Below, piece by piece: positions 36,886-46,218 of a stretch of DNA of 64,000 bases. The DNA comes from Rhineura floridana (lineage: Eukaryota; Chordata; Lepidosauria; Squamata; Rhineuridae). Where the stretch lies: assembly GCF_030035675.1 (NCBI RefSeq), contig NC_084482.1, forward strand, positions 228,724,943 to 228,788,942, in the 5' to 3' direction. Below the pieces are notes generated by a model. It was given only the letters and a program-made list of their open reading frames with translations. It was not told the DNA's origin and did not search any database. How positions within the stretch are numbered: the first letter of the stretch is position 1; each line of letters starts with the position of its first letter. Made by a program: the position numbers and the translations under genes.

Positions 36886-37340
36886 AACATTTTGAACGAG
36901 AGCAAAGGGGTGAAGCCTTGCCAACAGCACGCAACTCGGGCCACGTGCTTTGAGCTCTGTGGAGCCAGTTCTGTGGAGTTCTCTTCCCTCTGAAGTGAAA
37001 CAAGCCCAGACATTATTACGCTTTCCAAGTTTGTTGAAAGGTTTTTGTCCCCCCCCCGAACAAAGAATTCTTAATTACTGTTTTTATGATCCTTATTAGG
37101 TCTTATATTCTGTTTTTTTATACATATAACTGCTGGTTTATAATTCAGTTATATTTTTTATATATTTTTTTTATTTTTCCAGTGAAGTTTGGCTTTTATT
37201 GGAAATGGTAAGTTGTTCTGAGGAGAAAGCTCCTCGAAAAGGGAGCTATAATTTTTTTAATAAACCAATGAATACGCTGTAGAATGAGTCTTGGGTAAAA
37301 AAGGGTTCATATAAAAACCTGTGCAAAACCTGAGCTATTT
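36886..37340. repeat. Direct repeat, left copy
   Basis: It runs from CATTTTGAACGAGAGCAAAG to CTGTGCAAAACCTGAGCT and is repeated at 37706-39150, where a PLE-like element and a SINE have inserted. No coding sequence is seen. The two copies flank the first KRAB-B-like exon (37539-37619). Confidence 0.85.
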
Positions 37341-37477
37341 TCCGAGGAGGGAATATTGTGAGATGTTGGATGAAGGGAAGGAAATCGTGCCTGTTCCAGA
37401 TGATAATACACAGGAACGGGGCGGGCGAGGGGAGCGAAGCTTCAGCTCCCCAAAGGGCTCCACAACACAGCTAAGCA

Positions 37478-37535
37478 TGTGGGCTCCTGCTGGGAGGAAG
37501 GGTGGGATATAAATTAAATAATAAATAAGTAAATC
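37478..37535 (+). mobile_element. L2-type LINE 3' tail
   Basis: GGGCTCCTGCTGGGAGGAAGG and GTGGGATATAAATTAAATAA form the terminus that appears reversed at 28975-29010 and 41440-41500. Confidence 0.65.
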
Positions 37536-37538
37536 TAC

Positions 37539-37619
37539 CTGCTGAGGTCTCCTCCTCTTCTTTGGGTTCCTGCATCACCGGATCTTCTCCTTCTTCCCAA
37601 CAGAAAATGAGGTCTGGTT
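37539..37619 (-). pseudogene. KRAB B-box-like exon, copy 1 of 4
   Basis: The 81-bp minus-strand exon lies between an AAAAAG acceptor (AG at 37621-37620) and a GTAGAT donor. After two bases it reads PDLIFCWEEGEDPVMQEPKEEEETSA. A KRAB-A exon ends here with a single base A, so joining would give AAA, that is KPDLI, the usual start of a KRAB B-box. The acidic end resembles linkers of KRAB-ZNF proteins. The frame is open, and of the four copies this is closest to the consensus, but its acceptor sits behind an A-rich tract rather than pyrimidines. I file it as a pseudogene because no working parent gene is evident. Confidence 0.6.
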
Positions 37620-38060
37620 CTTTTTAAAAAAAGGAAATCAGGCAAGATTAGTTATTTTTGACCATAAAATATTTGGGCATTCCAAATCAAATGTAAATGC
37701 TCAAAACATTTTGAACGAGAGCAAAGGGGTGAAGCCTTGCCAACAGCACATGACTCGGGCCACATGCTTTGAGCTCTGTGGAGCCAGTTCTGTGGAGTTC
37801 CCTTTGAAGCCCAGACGTTGTTATGCTTTCCAAGTTTGTTGAAAGCTTTTTGTCCCCCCCCCCCCCAAAAAAATCTTAATTACTGTTTTTATGATCCCCA
37901 TGATTAGGTCTTATATTCTGTTTTTTATATATATATTATTTTTCCGGTGAAGTTTGGCTTTTATTGGAAACGAACGGTTGGAGGGAGGTGCCCAGAATGA
38001 CAAAACAAAAAGATAAAAAGTCACAATTTTATTCCGCTTATGCAATTAAAATGTGTAAAA

Positions 38061-38106
38061 AGCCCAATGCGTTTCGGCTAATCAAATCTAGCCTTCATCA
38101 GGGGCT
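38061..38106 (-). ncRNA. Hammerhead-ribozyme-like fold, left arm
   Basis: In minus-strand order: AGCCC, CTGATGA, A, GGCTA-8 nt-TAGCC, GAAA, CGCATT, GGGCT. Stem I (AGCCC:GGGCT) and stem II (GGCTA:TAGCC) pair perfectly. Stem III would be a short self-complementary ACGCAT, as in dimeric hammerheads. One extra A between CTGATGA and stem II departs from the canonical core. Confidence 0.55.
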
Positions 38107-38725
38107 GGAAGAGATGGATATACATTGAAATTACTTAACATGCTATTCAGAATTGTAACATACAGTTTTAGTTTTTTTGGGGAGGGAGAACAAACGTTTT
38201 TCTGTCATTATGTTGTTATTACTCACATGCTTGTTTCAATTTTTTTCAAAATGATGAAAATTGTAACTTAAGAGTTTTAGTTTCCTTTGGAAGGAAGCGT
38301 GTATATTAAATCCAACATTAAAAGCGATTACAATTATTAAGCGATTTTGAACTCTATCAGAGACCATTTAAGACACATTATTTTTCACTCTGCAATTGAA
38401 ACAGGATCCCTAAGGAATGAGAGTCAGCAATTACTCCACAAGCACGAATTCCAGCTGAAAGTAGTTGAGATAAACTCTATTTTTCTCGGCAGCTCTCAAT
38501 AAACACACTTACCAGAATCAGCCTGACGAACGTGTTACTGACTATTTGTATTCCTTTGAACAAGACCAACGTTATCATCATTTTGAAAAAAATTGAAACA
38601 AGCATGTGAGTAATAACAACATAATGACAGAAAAACGTTTGTTCTCCCTCCCCAAAAAAACTAAAACTGTATGTTACAATTCTGAATAGCATGTTAAGTA
38701 ATTTCAATGTATATCCATCTCTTCC

Positions 38726-38771
38726 AGCCCCTGATGAAGGCTAGATTTGATTAGCCGAAACACGTTGGGCT
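38726..38771 (+). ncRNA. Hammerhead-ribozyme-like fold, right arm
   Basis: It has the same fold on the plus strand: AGCCC 38726-38730, CTGATGA 38731-38737, stem II 38739-38743 with 38752-38756, GAAA 38757-38760, then CACGTT and GGGCT 38767-38771. Stem III is ACACGT here and ACGCAT in the left arm, both one change from ACGCGT, the form at 43444-43449. The extra A is again at the base of stem II. Confidence 0.55.
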
Positions 38772-38937
38772 TTTTACACATTTTAATTGCATAAACGGAA
38801 TAAAATTGTGACTTTTTATCTTTTTCTTTTGTCATTCTGGGCACCTCCCTCCAACCGCTTGTTATATTGAATGACATCCACCTTTTTCCACCCCCTTTTA
38901 TTGGGGTAAGCTGCTGTGTGGAAGAAGCTCCTCGAAA

Positions 38938-39045
38938 AGAAAATGGAAATGAACTGCCTTCAAGTCGATCCCCACTTATGGCAACCCTATGAATACGGTT
39001 TTCATGTTAAGCGGTATTCAGAGATGGTTTACCATTGCCTTCCTT
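38938..39045 (-). mobile_element. Sauria-type SINE, truncated
   Basis: AACTGCCTTCAAGTCGATCC to GGTTTACCATTGCCTTCC: the BovB-like tail and part of the body in reverse. It sits in the right direct-repeat copy only. Confidence 0.75.
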
Positions 39046-39150
39046 GAAAAGTGAGGTATACATTTTCAAATAAACCAATAAATATGCTGTAGAATGTGTC
39101 TTGGATTTTAAAAGGGTTCATATAAAAACCTGTGCAAAACCTGAGCTGTG

Positions 39151-39961
39151 TGGCTTTGCCAGATAATATCTGTGCTGATGAGCTTCTAGCTCCCTTTGAT
39201 GCAGGGCTTAATGAGAAGCAAGACCCACTTTTGTTCAGAGGGGCTCATTTTTACAACTAATGCTGAATTTGGCTTCAGGCAGGTGCAGCCTTGCAAGATC
39301 TCAGCTGCATGACTGCGAGACGGGGACCCTCTTGCAGAACATGCATGGCCTCGCTTTTACTTTGGGCTTCAAGGAAATAAAATCCAAGAGCTGGAGAGGT
39401 ATGAAGAAGCCCTCTTCGACTGTCTGGCCCCTTTCTTAAAGGAAGGACCAGTCATCAAGTAGTCTACAGGATCCACAAACAGAAAAAGGAGTCTGTGGTA
39501 CAAATAGTCCCTGACAACGCAAGCAAGTAACCCAAAGTACACACACCACAGAGAATGGGAAGAAGAATCCGGTGCTGCTGCAACTATTAGCTATTCAAAT
39601 TTTAATAGTCTTTAACTTGGAAATTAAGTGACAAATATACATGTTTGGGACAGAAGCTTTAGGTTTGAATGTTTGGGGCTCCTGCATTCCAAAATTCTTC
39701 TTAAGATCAATGGTCCACAGCCCTGCCCAGAATCCTTGGAGGGATGGGACCATTTCATCCTTCGCAACCGAAGGTCTGTGGATAAAGAGAAACTCTGAGG
39801 AATGAGATGTTGTGTGATTTTTAGGTGCAGAGGAATGGAGAGAGAAAAACCATGAGAAAAACTGGTAGCCTAATGGGTCAGTCTGCCCTGGATGACATTA
39901 TTCAGGAACAAGAGGGGTGGGTGGGGAATCTTCAGTTCCACAAAGGGCCCCACAGCACTAC
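39151..39961. other. No gene recognised
   Basis: Nothing is supported here besides the approach to the second KRAB-B-like exon. Confidence 0.35.
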
Positions 39962-40051
39962 CTGCTGATGTCTCCGCCTCCTCTTCTTTGAGACCCTGGA
40001 TAAGTGGATCATCTTCTTCTCCTCCTTCCCAACAGGAAATGAGGCCTAGCT
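39962..40051 (-). pseudogene. KRAB B-box-like exon, copy 2 of 4
   Basis: The 90-bp exon follows a TTGAAAG acceptor (AG at 40053-40052) and ends at GTAGTG. It reads LGLISCWEGGEEDDPLIQGLKEEEAETSA after two leading bases. The B-box residues L-I-S-x-W-E-x-G-E-E are kept. It is longer than the others because of extra acidic codons. The flanks resemble those of copies 3 and 4 for about 200 bp on the minus strand's donor side (CCTGATGGG...GATGACATTA...CAGGAACA), so the copies arose by tandem duplication of a unit larger than the exon. Confidence 0.6.
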
Positions 40052-40299
40052 CTTTCAAGGAAACACACAAGTTACTTTCGGCTACAAAACTAGCTGGGTC
40101 TCCTTCAGACTGTCAGGATCCGGAAGCCAAGCAGATATTTTAATTTGGGGAATCTCTCAGTGGACGGAAGGGGAACTTCCACCTGATGGCCAACCTTCCT
40201 CTTTACAACATGAGATGTGCTTGATCAAACCAAAGGTCTATCTAGTCCAGCATCTCCACAGGGCCTGAATCGATGTGTATGGGAATCCCACAATCAGTC

Positions 40300-40480
40300 C
40301 TAATAATACTAATACAATTTATATCCTGCCCTTCCTTCCAAAGGGAATCCAGGGGAACAAATAAATGATGAAGCACCAAAATCACTTTTAAAACAAAACA
40401 TCTTAAAAAAACAAGGAGGACAGAAGGCCACAGCCATCCTGACTTGTAGCCCTTGAGAGCCTTCTCTTCCATGCATTTCT
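40300..40480 (-). mobile_element. L2-type 3' UTR fragment
   Basis: ATTTATATCCTGCCCTTCCTTCC...AAAACATCTTAAAAAAAC resembles 41440-41630 and 28975-29160, the reversed 3' end of an L2-like LINE. Confidence 0.5.
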
Positions 40481-40627
40481 CCAGCTCCCATTCAAGCCAT
40501 CCAAGATGTCTACCAGGAGAACTCACCGCCTGATGGGCGACTCTCCCCTCGATGACATTACTCAGGAACAGAAAAATGCTTCCATCCCCAGACCAAAAGA
40601 GGTTCCACAGCACAGCTAAGCACCAAC

Positions 40628-40708
40628 CTGCTGAGGTCTCCTCCTCTTCTTTGACGACCTGGATAAACAGACTTTCTCCTTCTTCCTTACAGGAAGCGAG
40701 GTCTCGTT
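40628..40708 (-). pseudogene. KRAB B-box-like exon, copy 3 of 4
   Basis: The 81-bp exon lies between a TTGAAAG acceptor (AG at 40710-40709) and a GTTGGT donor. After two bases it reads RDLASCKEEGESLFIQVVKEEEETSA. Compared with KPDLISWLEQGE-type B-boxes the proline and tryptophan are replaced (R and K). The frame is open and upstream codons extend it to MSVSLKE, but the exon-like acceptor makes the shorter form more likely. It is the same unit as copies 2 and 4. Confidence 0.6.
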
Positions 40709-41019
40709 CTTTCAAGGAAACAGACAAGAGAAGTTACTTTTAACCACAACATAAAAAGTCAGGGATTCCATATCAAACAATTTCTACAAACTTAAAGCTA
40801 AGAGGAGGATGAATTTTGAATTTCAACATTTTGATTTTTAATTCTGGGAGCGGGACAGGAAGAACCCCACTTAGAATCGAGGTAAAAGGATGAGATCCCT
40901 TGCCACTGTGGATGTAAATAACCCCAATAAATGCCACACCCATTCAGAAGTAAGGTCCACTGAGTCCAATGGGACACCCTCCCTGGTAAGTGCATTTGGG
41001 CTTGCAGATTAAATTATAC

Positions 41020-41155
41020 CAGGTGTAGGGATCCTGCGGCTCTCCAGATGTTATTGTACTCCCATCACCCATAATCATTGGCTATCCTTGCAGGAGCCGA
41101 TGAAATTTGCAGTTTATCAACATCTGGAGGGCCAAAGGTTCCCCTCCACTTTTTA
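41020..41155. mobile_element. Palindromic hAT-like MITE
   Basis: Imperfect inverted ends (CTCTCCAGATGTT near 41041 and AACATCTGGAGGGCC near 41119) surround a short centre with CTCCCATCACCC. It is a common squamate MITE; a related, decayed copy is at 63286-63425. Confidence 0.55.
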
Positions 41156-41439
41156 GGGGGTCACCATATTATTTTATATTAAAGGGCTGGGGCCAAGGGG
41201 GAGGAGGGGTGCGGTCTGAGGAAGAAAGGGAGGGAATAAGGGCCTCATTGATACCCTGTCCTCAAGACCACCCAAAAAAAGCCTGGAGCCAGCCTGGCCC
41301 ATAGGGGCCAACTAGACACACATGGGAGGCCCTCAAGGCAGAGAGCAAGGCAAGAGTGCATCTCCTGCTGCTGTCCCCAATTCCGGAGGTGGCCCATAAA
41401 CATCAGGACTGGTACCCCTTGAGAGCTTTCCCTTCCATT

Positions 41440-41630
41440 TATTCATTTATTTATTTAGATTTATATCCCACCCTTCCTCCCAGTAGGAGCCCAGGGTGGC
41501 AAACAAAAACACTAAAAACATTCTGAAACACATAATTAAAAACAGGCTTCAAAATATATTAAAACAAAAACATCTTAAAAAGTAATTCCAACAGACACAG
41601 ACTGGGCATGAAGCCATTTTTCTTAGCCCC
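41440..41630 (-). mobile_element. L2-type LINE 3' UTR fragment
   Basis: TTTATTTAGATTTATATCCC and CCTTCCTCCCAGTAGGAGCC, then A-rich sequence with AAAACATCTTAAAAAG and CAACAGACACAGACTGGG, as in the tail of the nested L2 at 28975-29200. Confidence 0.7.
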
Positions 41631-41768
41631 TTTTAAAACCATCCGAGATGTCCACCAGGAGAACTCACAGCCTGATGGGTGACTCTCCCCGGATGATACT
41701 ACTCAGGAATGGAAAAATGCTTCATTTCTGAGACTAAAAGAGGCTCTGCAGCACAGCTTAGCACCAAC

Positions 41769-41846
41769 CTGCTGAGGTCTCCTCCTCTTTGGGAACTTGG
41801 ATAAGAAGATCCTCTCCGTCTTCCAAACGGGAATTGCGCTCCGATT
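41769..41846 (-). pseudogene. KRAB B-box-like exon, copy 4 of 4
   Basis: The 78-bp exon follows a TTGGAAG acceptor (AG at 41848-41847) and ends at GTTGGT. After two bases it reads SERNSRLEDGEDLLIQVPKEEETSA. The LExGE core is kept, with loss of the PDLI start. It is the copy nearest to the minus-strand KRAB-A exon at 43889-44023. Confidence 0.6.
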
Positions 41847-42697
41847 CTTCCAAGGAAACAGACAGGACAATTACTTTTGACCACAAAATATTCAGACATT
41901 CCAAGTCAAGCCATTTGCAGCTAAGAGGAGGGATTGTTTGTTAACTCCTGCACCCCCTGAAGAGGACAGGGCCGTGTGGTCCCAGCAGGGTCAGCCTGGC
42001 ACTTGGGAACATGCGCTCACTGGATATGACACCCAACCTGAACTGCCTGATGGGGAGGGCACGGTGGAACTCAGCCAGCCCAGCTGTTTTCATTTGGACA
42101 ACATCATCTCGTCACAAAGAGAGTGAAAACCAGCCCTGGGAGCTTCGCCCTCCTCCTCCTCCAAAAGGGAGCCAAGGCTGTGCTTCCCATTTACACTTCT
42201 GGAGGAAACCTTTCTCCATGCAGATTAAGAGTGAAGCCACCGCAAGATATTTGTGTAGCCAGAAATGCTCCCATAAGCTTTTCAGAGCCGTGGCTTGAGA
42301 ATGTATATGCAAATAGGAATGCTGGCTTCAGGAAGAGACAGAAAAGGGCCAGAGTATATGGTTTGCATCTCTGGAAGGGAAATGATGGTGTGTTGCATAT
42401 AAATAAATGCTCCTTTCCTAAATGCATTTTCTCTGAAAAACGTCCTATTGATTTTGATGGAGTCAACTTTGACGCAAGCATGTTTGGGATGGCAGCTTAA
42501 TTTTAACTTCCAGTTTATCATTCAGTCATCATTGACATATCAAAGGGGTCCAGCAATCGGGGTGGTGGAGTGAGAAATTTGTCAGAGATAATTTTTCTCC
42601 CCCCACCGCCTACTCCCCATAATCCATCTCTGGTACCAACCATGCAGATGCTGAATTAGACAAGATATGCAAACGCACATAAAGTGAAGGTCTAAGT

Positions 42698-43182
42698 CAG
42701 TGGTTCCCAACCAAGGGGCCGTGAACAGTAAAGAAATGAATTTTTTTTTTTAAAAAAAAGTCTTCACTCCCTCGACACTGTCTGCTTTCTGCTGCCGCTG
42801 CAGACGACACCTCCCCCTTGCTCCAAATGAGAGGGGAGGCCTTTTCCTGAAGTGCCAGAGCATCTTTCAGGCGCACTAAGGGCAGGCATCTGCCTATAAA
42901 ATACATGGCAGATCCCAAAGGAGGCTGAGGGTGGAGCTATCAGGAAGAAGAGGGGATTACTATCACTGATTCCTGTCTCCTTGGACTGCCACTACTGGCA
43001 ACACCCTTACTTAGAATGAGAGGAGAGGGCTTTTTGTGAAGCAAAAAGAAGCAAGCCTGCAAAGAAAGGCTGCTTTCCCCCTTCCTTCCTGGCAGCCAGC
43101 CTGCCTCCGTGGGGTGAGGGGGTCACAATTTTTTTTCAGCTCATAAAGGGGGTCCCCTGCTCATAAAGGTTGGGAACCACTG
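42698..43182. mobile_element. hAT MITE
   Basis: The terminal inverted repeats CAGTGGTTCCCAACC and GGTTGGGAACCACTG are flanked by a perfect 8-bp duplication GTCTAAGT (42690-42697 and 43183-43190). Its 485 bp hold no transposase. Confidence 0.9.
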
Positions 43183-43190
43183 GTCTAAGT

Positions 43191-43500
43191 CATAGTATGA
43201 TTCTGAAAAATATATGTAGAAAGGAATGATGGAAAATATAGTCTATGGCTGAGTACAGAATAATGTCCAATTTCCAATGCACCTGCAATTTTCCACACAG
43301 AGTGTGATGTGAACTGCTAGCTCTGTAGACATGATGCACATACACTCCCAATGACAACACAGCAATAAAAGGCAGAGGTGTGCTAATACAGAAATATAAA
43401 ATGCAAGGATAAAATGCACAACACATCTCAAATAATTTGCCAAACGCGTTTCGACTTGAAGCAAGTCTTCTTCAGTGGCATCTATTTGGAGAGCTTCTCC
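43191..43500 (-). mobile_element. PLE-like repeat fragment carrying a hammerhead-like fold
   Basis: No coding frame is seen. The label rests on the hammerhead-like motif at 43438-43480 and on its analogy with the arms at 37968-38894; the rest of the sequence does not resemble those arms. Confidence 0.4.
43438..43480 (-). ncRNA. Hammerhead-ribozyme-like fold, diverged copy
   Basis: In minus-strand order: TGCCA, CTGAAGA, A, GACTTG-CTT-CAAGTC, GAAA, CGCGTT, TGGCA. Stem I (TGCCA:TGGCA) and stem II (6 bp) pair perfectly although their sequences differ from the folds at 38 kb. Stem III is the perfect palindrome ACGCGT followed by T as the cleavage-site base. CTGAAGA obeys the CUGANGA consensus. 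The extra A before stem II is also present. Confidence 0.55.
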
Positions 43501-43888
43501 ACAGAATCTTCCTCAACCGAAACGCACAACAATATGCGGAATGCAGCAACATTCTTGAAGGAACTGCACTAGGGCTGTCTTGAGAACTGGCAAGGACTTC
43601 AACTCCAACGCATGAGGGCAGGATCCAGGCGGGCACCAGTCCTGCTCACAGACTTGATTCTGCAAGCTGCCACCTCCGCCTCTTCCTAGGCCCCAAAGGC
43701 ATAAACTGGGCAGAGGGAGGGAGGGAGGGAGAGAGGACTCTCCCAAGCTCCAACAGAGCAGCAATTCCCACTGTAGAGTTTGGACTACAGCTCCCAGAAT
43801 CCCTGATAGGGAACTGACTTTCCACTCCACGCATCATTGGCGCAAATGCCCTTCAACATCTATCAGTCATGAAAACGTGTCTGCTTAC

Positions 43889-44023
43889 TGAAAGAGGCTC
43901 CAATCTCATAATTCTCCTCCATGGCTTCCCTGCGCGGAGCGCTGTGGCCCGGATCCAGCAGACCCACTCCTCCTCCGTGAAATGCACAGCTGCTGCCGCC
44001 TCCTCCTCAAAGGTCACCGGATC
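43889..44023 (-). pseudogene. KRAB A-box exon remnant, minus-strand copy in block B
   Basis: It lies between a TTCTTCCAG acceptor (AG at 44025-44024) and a GTAAGC donor (43888-43883). It reads DPVTFEEEAAAAVHFTEEEWVCWIRATALRAGKPWRRIMRLEPLS: the KRAB-A start is good, then the frame leaves the consensus after TEEEW, exactly as in the block A copy. The last base before the donor leaves one base of a codon, which suits the KRAB-B-like exons downstream on this strand. The GAG run is shorter than in block A. It is 135 bp with no stop; KRAB-A exons are usually about 127 bp. Confidence 0.75.
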
Positions 44024-44329
44024 CTGGAAGAAGAAAATGCCCTCTGCTCAAGAGATGGCCTCTTCCACACAGACCATTGCATCCACCTTGAAAGGGGAAG
44101 AGGCAACAGGGTGTGCTTGAATCATTCACAGCATTCAAAGAGCTCCTCCCACGTGTCAGAGTTGGATCCTGAGGCGAGGGCCCAGTAAGGATCCGGCCTG
44201 CACAGCCAGAAAGGTTTCCCATGGCTGGTTTTGAAACTTGAGGGCTGTGGACGCCGTAAGCAGAAAGGGCATTTACCTTGACCCATTCCCCAAAAGAGCA
44301 AAACTTTAGCCTCAAATCCAGAACTTCTC

Positions 44330-44515
44330 TACACAGCCATTTAGGTGAAGGACATTTGCCTTGCATGCAAAGAGTCCTGGGTTCAATTGCCAGCAGCATC
44401 TCCAGGCAGGGCTAGGAAAGGCTCCCTGCTTGAAAACCGGGACAGCAGCTGCCAGTCAGTGCAGACAATACTGAGCTAGGTGGACCAAGTCAACATAAGG
44501 CACCTTTCCTCTGTT
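44330..44515 (+). mobile_element. tRNA-type SINE, copy in block B
   Basis: The counterpart of 1130-1318, with TTGCATGCAAAGAGTCCTGG and GGTTCAATTGCC. Confidence 0.6.
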
Positions 44516-44865
44516 TCCACGAAGCTCACAAAAACACAGCCAATTTTCAATAATATCATCCCTGACCACTCTTCCCAGTTCCTGAAGCAAATGACTTTCT
44601 GATGATTACTTTATAATGAAATAAAACTGGCCTCTTCTCTAAAGTGAGCAGCTGGGGTGCAAAGCGGGAGGCTGACACCATTCTTGTCTACCTTGCAGGG
44701 CTGTAGTTTGGATGACTGAGATGAGCTTATTTGCTGGCCACACGTTTATTCAGACTTTCCACCAAGGGCCCCAGAGTGGGAAATGTAGGTTGTTTTCCCC
44801 CTCCCCAACCTTCAGCAGCAGCAACGATGTTGTAAAGTCAGGAAGGCAAAGAGATGATTGTCCTA

Positions 44866-44915
44866 ACGTACGTGCGTGCGTGCGTGCGAGCGAGAGAGAG
44901 AGAGAGAGAGAGAGA
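44866..44915 (+). repeat. GTGC/GA microsatellite
   Basis: GTGCGTGCGTGC runs into a GA dinucleotide tract. Block A has only a short GA run at 1681-1697. Confidence 0.9.
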
Positions 44916-45834
44916 GTCTACAATGGAGGAGTAAGGTTTAAGGAGATCCCAATAAGAGGAAAAGTGCATTTGTGGGAGAGGGTAAGGACTGAGCTGGGGG
45001 TTCGGCTGGATGGTCTTACAGGCCCCTTCAACTCTATGATTCTAAAAAAAGTGTGTTTCCTCCCAGGAACTACCGCAGTGCAGAAATGGGCTCACAGAAA
45101 CACACTGTGGACAGAATGAACAATAAAACAGCCCCCGTTTGTATGTGGAGAAAATATTGCTCACTTATTCGCTTGCTTACTCTTTTTTTTTTTGGTCTGC
45201 TTTCTTCTCCAAGGCGTTTGCGGGGAGGGGAACACCTGCTCTTGCTCCCCTTTTGTCCTCACACAGCAGCCCAGTGAGGTAGGCCGGCTTTCTTAGCCCT
45301 GACACCCGGGGGTCTCTTCCCACCCCCACTCCTGGGGGAGAGGGCGCTTCAAAAAGGATCGTGCAATGGAAGCGCTGCAGCTGTTCGGCCCCCAATGTTG
45401 CCCCTAGGTTGCATGCATGCGACTGTCCCCCATGAATTCCCAAGGGAAATGTAGGGGGAGGATCTCCCCCTCTTTCCACCCCTCAAATGCAAACTCCTGA
45501 CCCTTTCTCAGCCCCACTGCTGCACCTCTCTCTTTGTCTTGCGTCCTCGCCACGATCCAGCCTCCTTCCTCCTCCTCGGAAATTAATCAAGCCTGTTTGC
45601 TTTCCTCCTCACTCTTGTCTCCGTCCCTCCCATTGTCATGACAACATCCTGCCTCTCTAGGAAACAGAGCTCAGTTCCTTCCACCGCTGGAGGACTGAAT
45701 CCCCGCTGCGCTCTGGGCAAACGTCTTGCAGGCTCTGCCCCTTGTACAAATCCAGGGCGCAGGCGCGGAGGTTCCTACTGCGCGCTGTCGCCAAAGCGCT
45801 TTTTGCAAACAGCGTTTCCATGGTTTCTCCCCTG

Positions 45835-45898
45835 CATGCATCCTTAGATGTGACCGTAGCAGGGAGAGGCGACTGAAGCTCTTTCCACACTTGGAACA
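45835..45898 (-). pseudogene. Single C2H2 finger fragment
   Basis: On the minus strand it reads CSKCGKSFSRLSLLRSHLRMHAGEKPWKRC, one complete finger plus a linker and the start of a terminal stretch. It lies in a segment absent from block A, just upstream of the plus-strand KRAB-A exon but in the opposite orientation. It looks like the end of a lost zinc-finger gene. Confidence 0.65.
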
Positions 45899-46080
45899 GG
45901 ATTACTTATATCTGTAAACACACACACACACACACCCACACCCCCCTCCTTGCCTTCCTGACCTTACAACATGAGGGGGAGATTGAAGCACACCCTGTTG
46001 CCCCTTCCCCTTGCAAGGTGGACGCAATGGTCTGTGTGGAAGAGGCCGTCTCTTGAGCAGAGGGCATTTTCTTCTTGCAG

Positions 46081-46218
46081 GGTCCGGTGACCTTTGAGGA
46101 GGAGGAGGAGGCAGCAGCTTTCCATTTCACGGAGGAGGAGCGGGTCTGCTGGATCTGGGCCAGAGAGCTCCGCGCAGGGAAGCCATGGAGGAGAATTATG
46201 AGATTGGAGCCTCTTTCA
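46081..46218 (+). pseudogene. KRAB A-box exon remnant, plus-strand copy in block B
   Basis: An acceptor TTTTCTTCTTGCAG ends at 46080 and a donor GTAAGA starts at 46219. It reads GPVTFEEEEEAAAFHFTEEERVCWIWARELRAGKPWRRIMRLEPLS, with the tryptophan of TEEEW replaced by R. The exon and about 130 bp upstream are an inverted repeat of 43889-44150, so block B holds two KRAB-A exons pointing away from each other. No finger exon follows on the plus strand in this window. Confidence 0.7.

Larger units (their letters stand above)
37968..38894. mobile_element. Inverted-repeat element, candidate Penelope-like (PLE) pseudo-LTR pair
   Basis: A perfect 10-bp duplication CTTTTATTGG flanks it (37958-37967 and 38895-38904); the empty site is in the left direct-repeat copy. 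Two arms of about 290 bp (about 37975-38262 and 38583-38872) are inverted repeats, separated by about 320 bp. Each arm carries a hammerhead-like fold. PLEs are known to have pseudo-LTRs in direct or inverted order with hammerhead motifs. No PLE reverse transcriptase or GIY-YIG domain is seen, so the class is an inference. Confidence 0.65.
37706..39150. repeat. Direct repeat, right copy, with insertions
   Basis: It matches 36886-37340 on both sides of the 927-bp insertion (37968-38894) and of a Sauria SINE (38938-39045). It resumes with AAACCTGTGCAAAACCTGAGCT near 39140. Confidence 0.8.
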
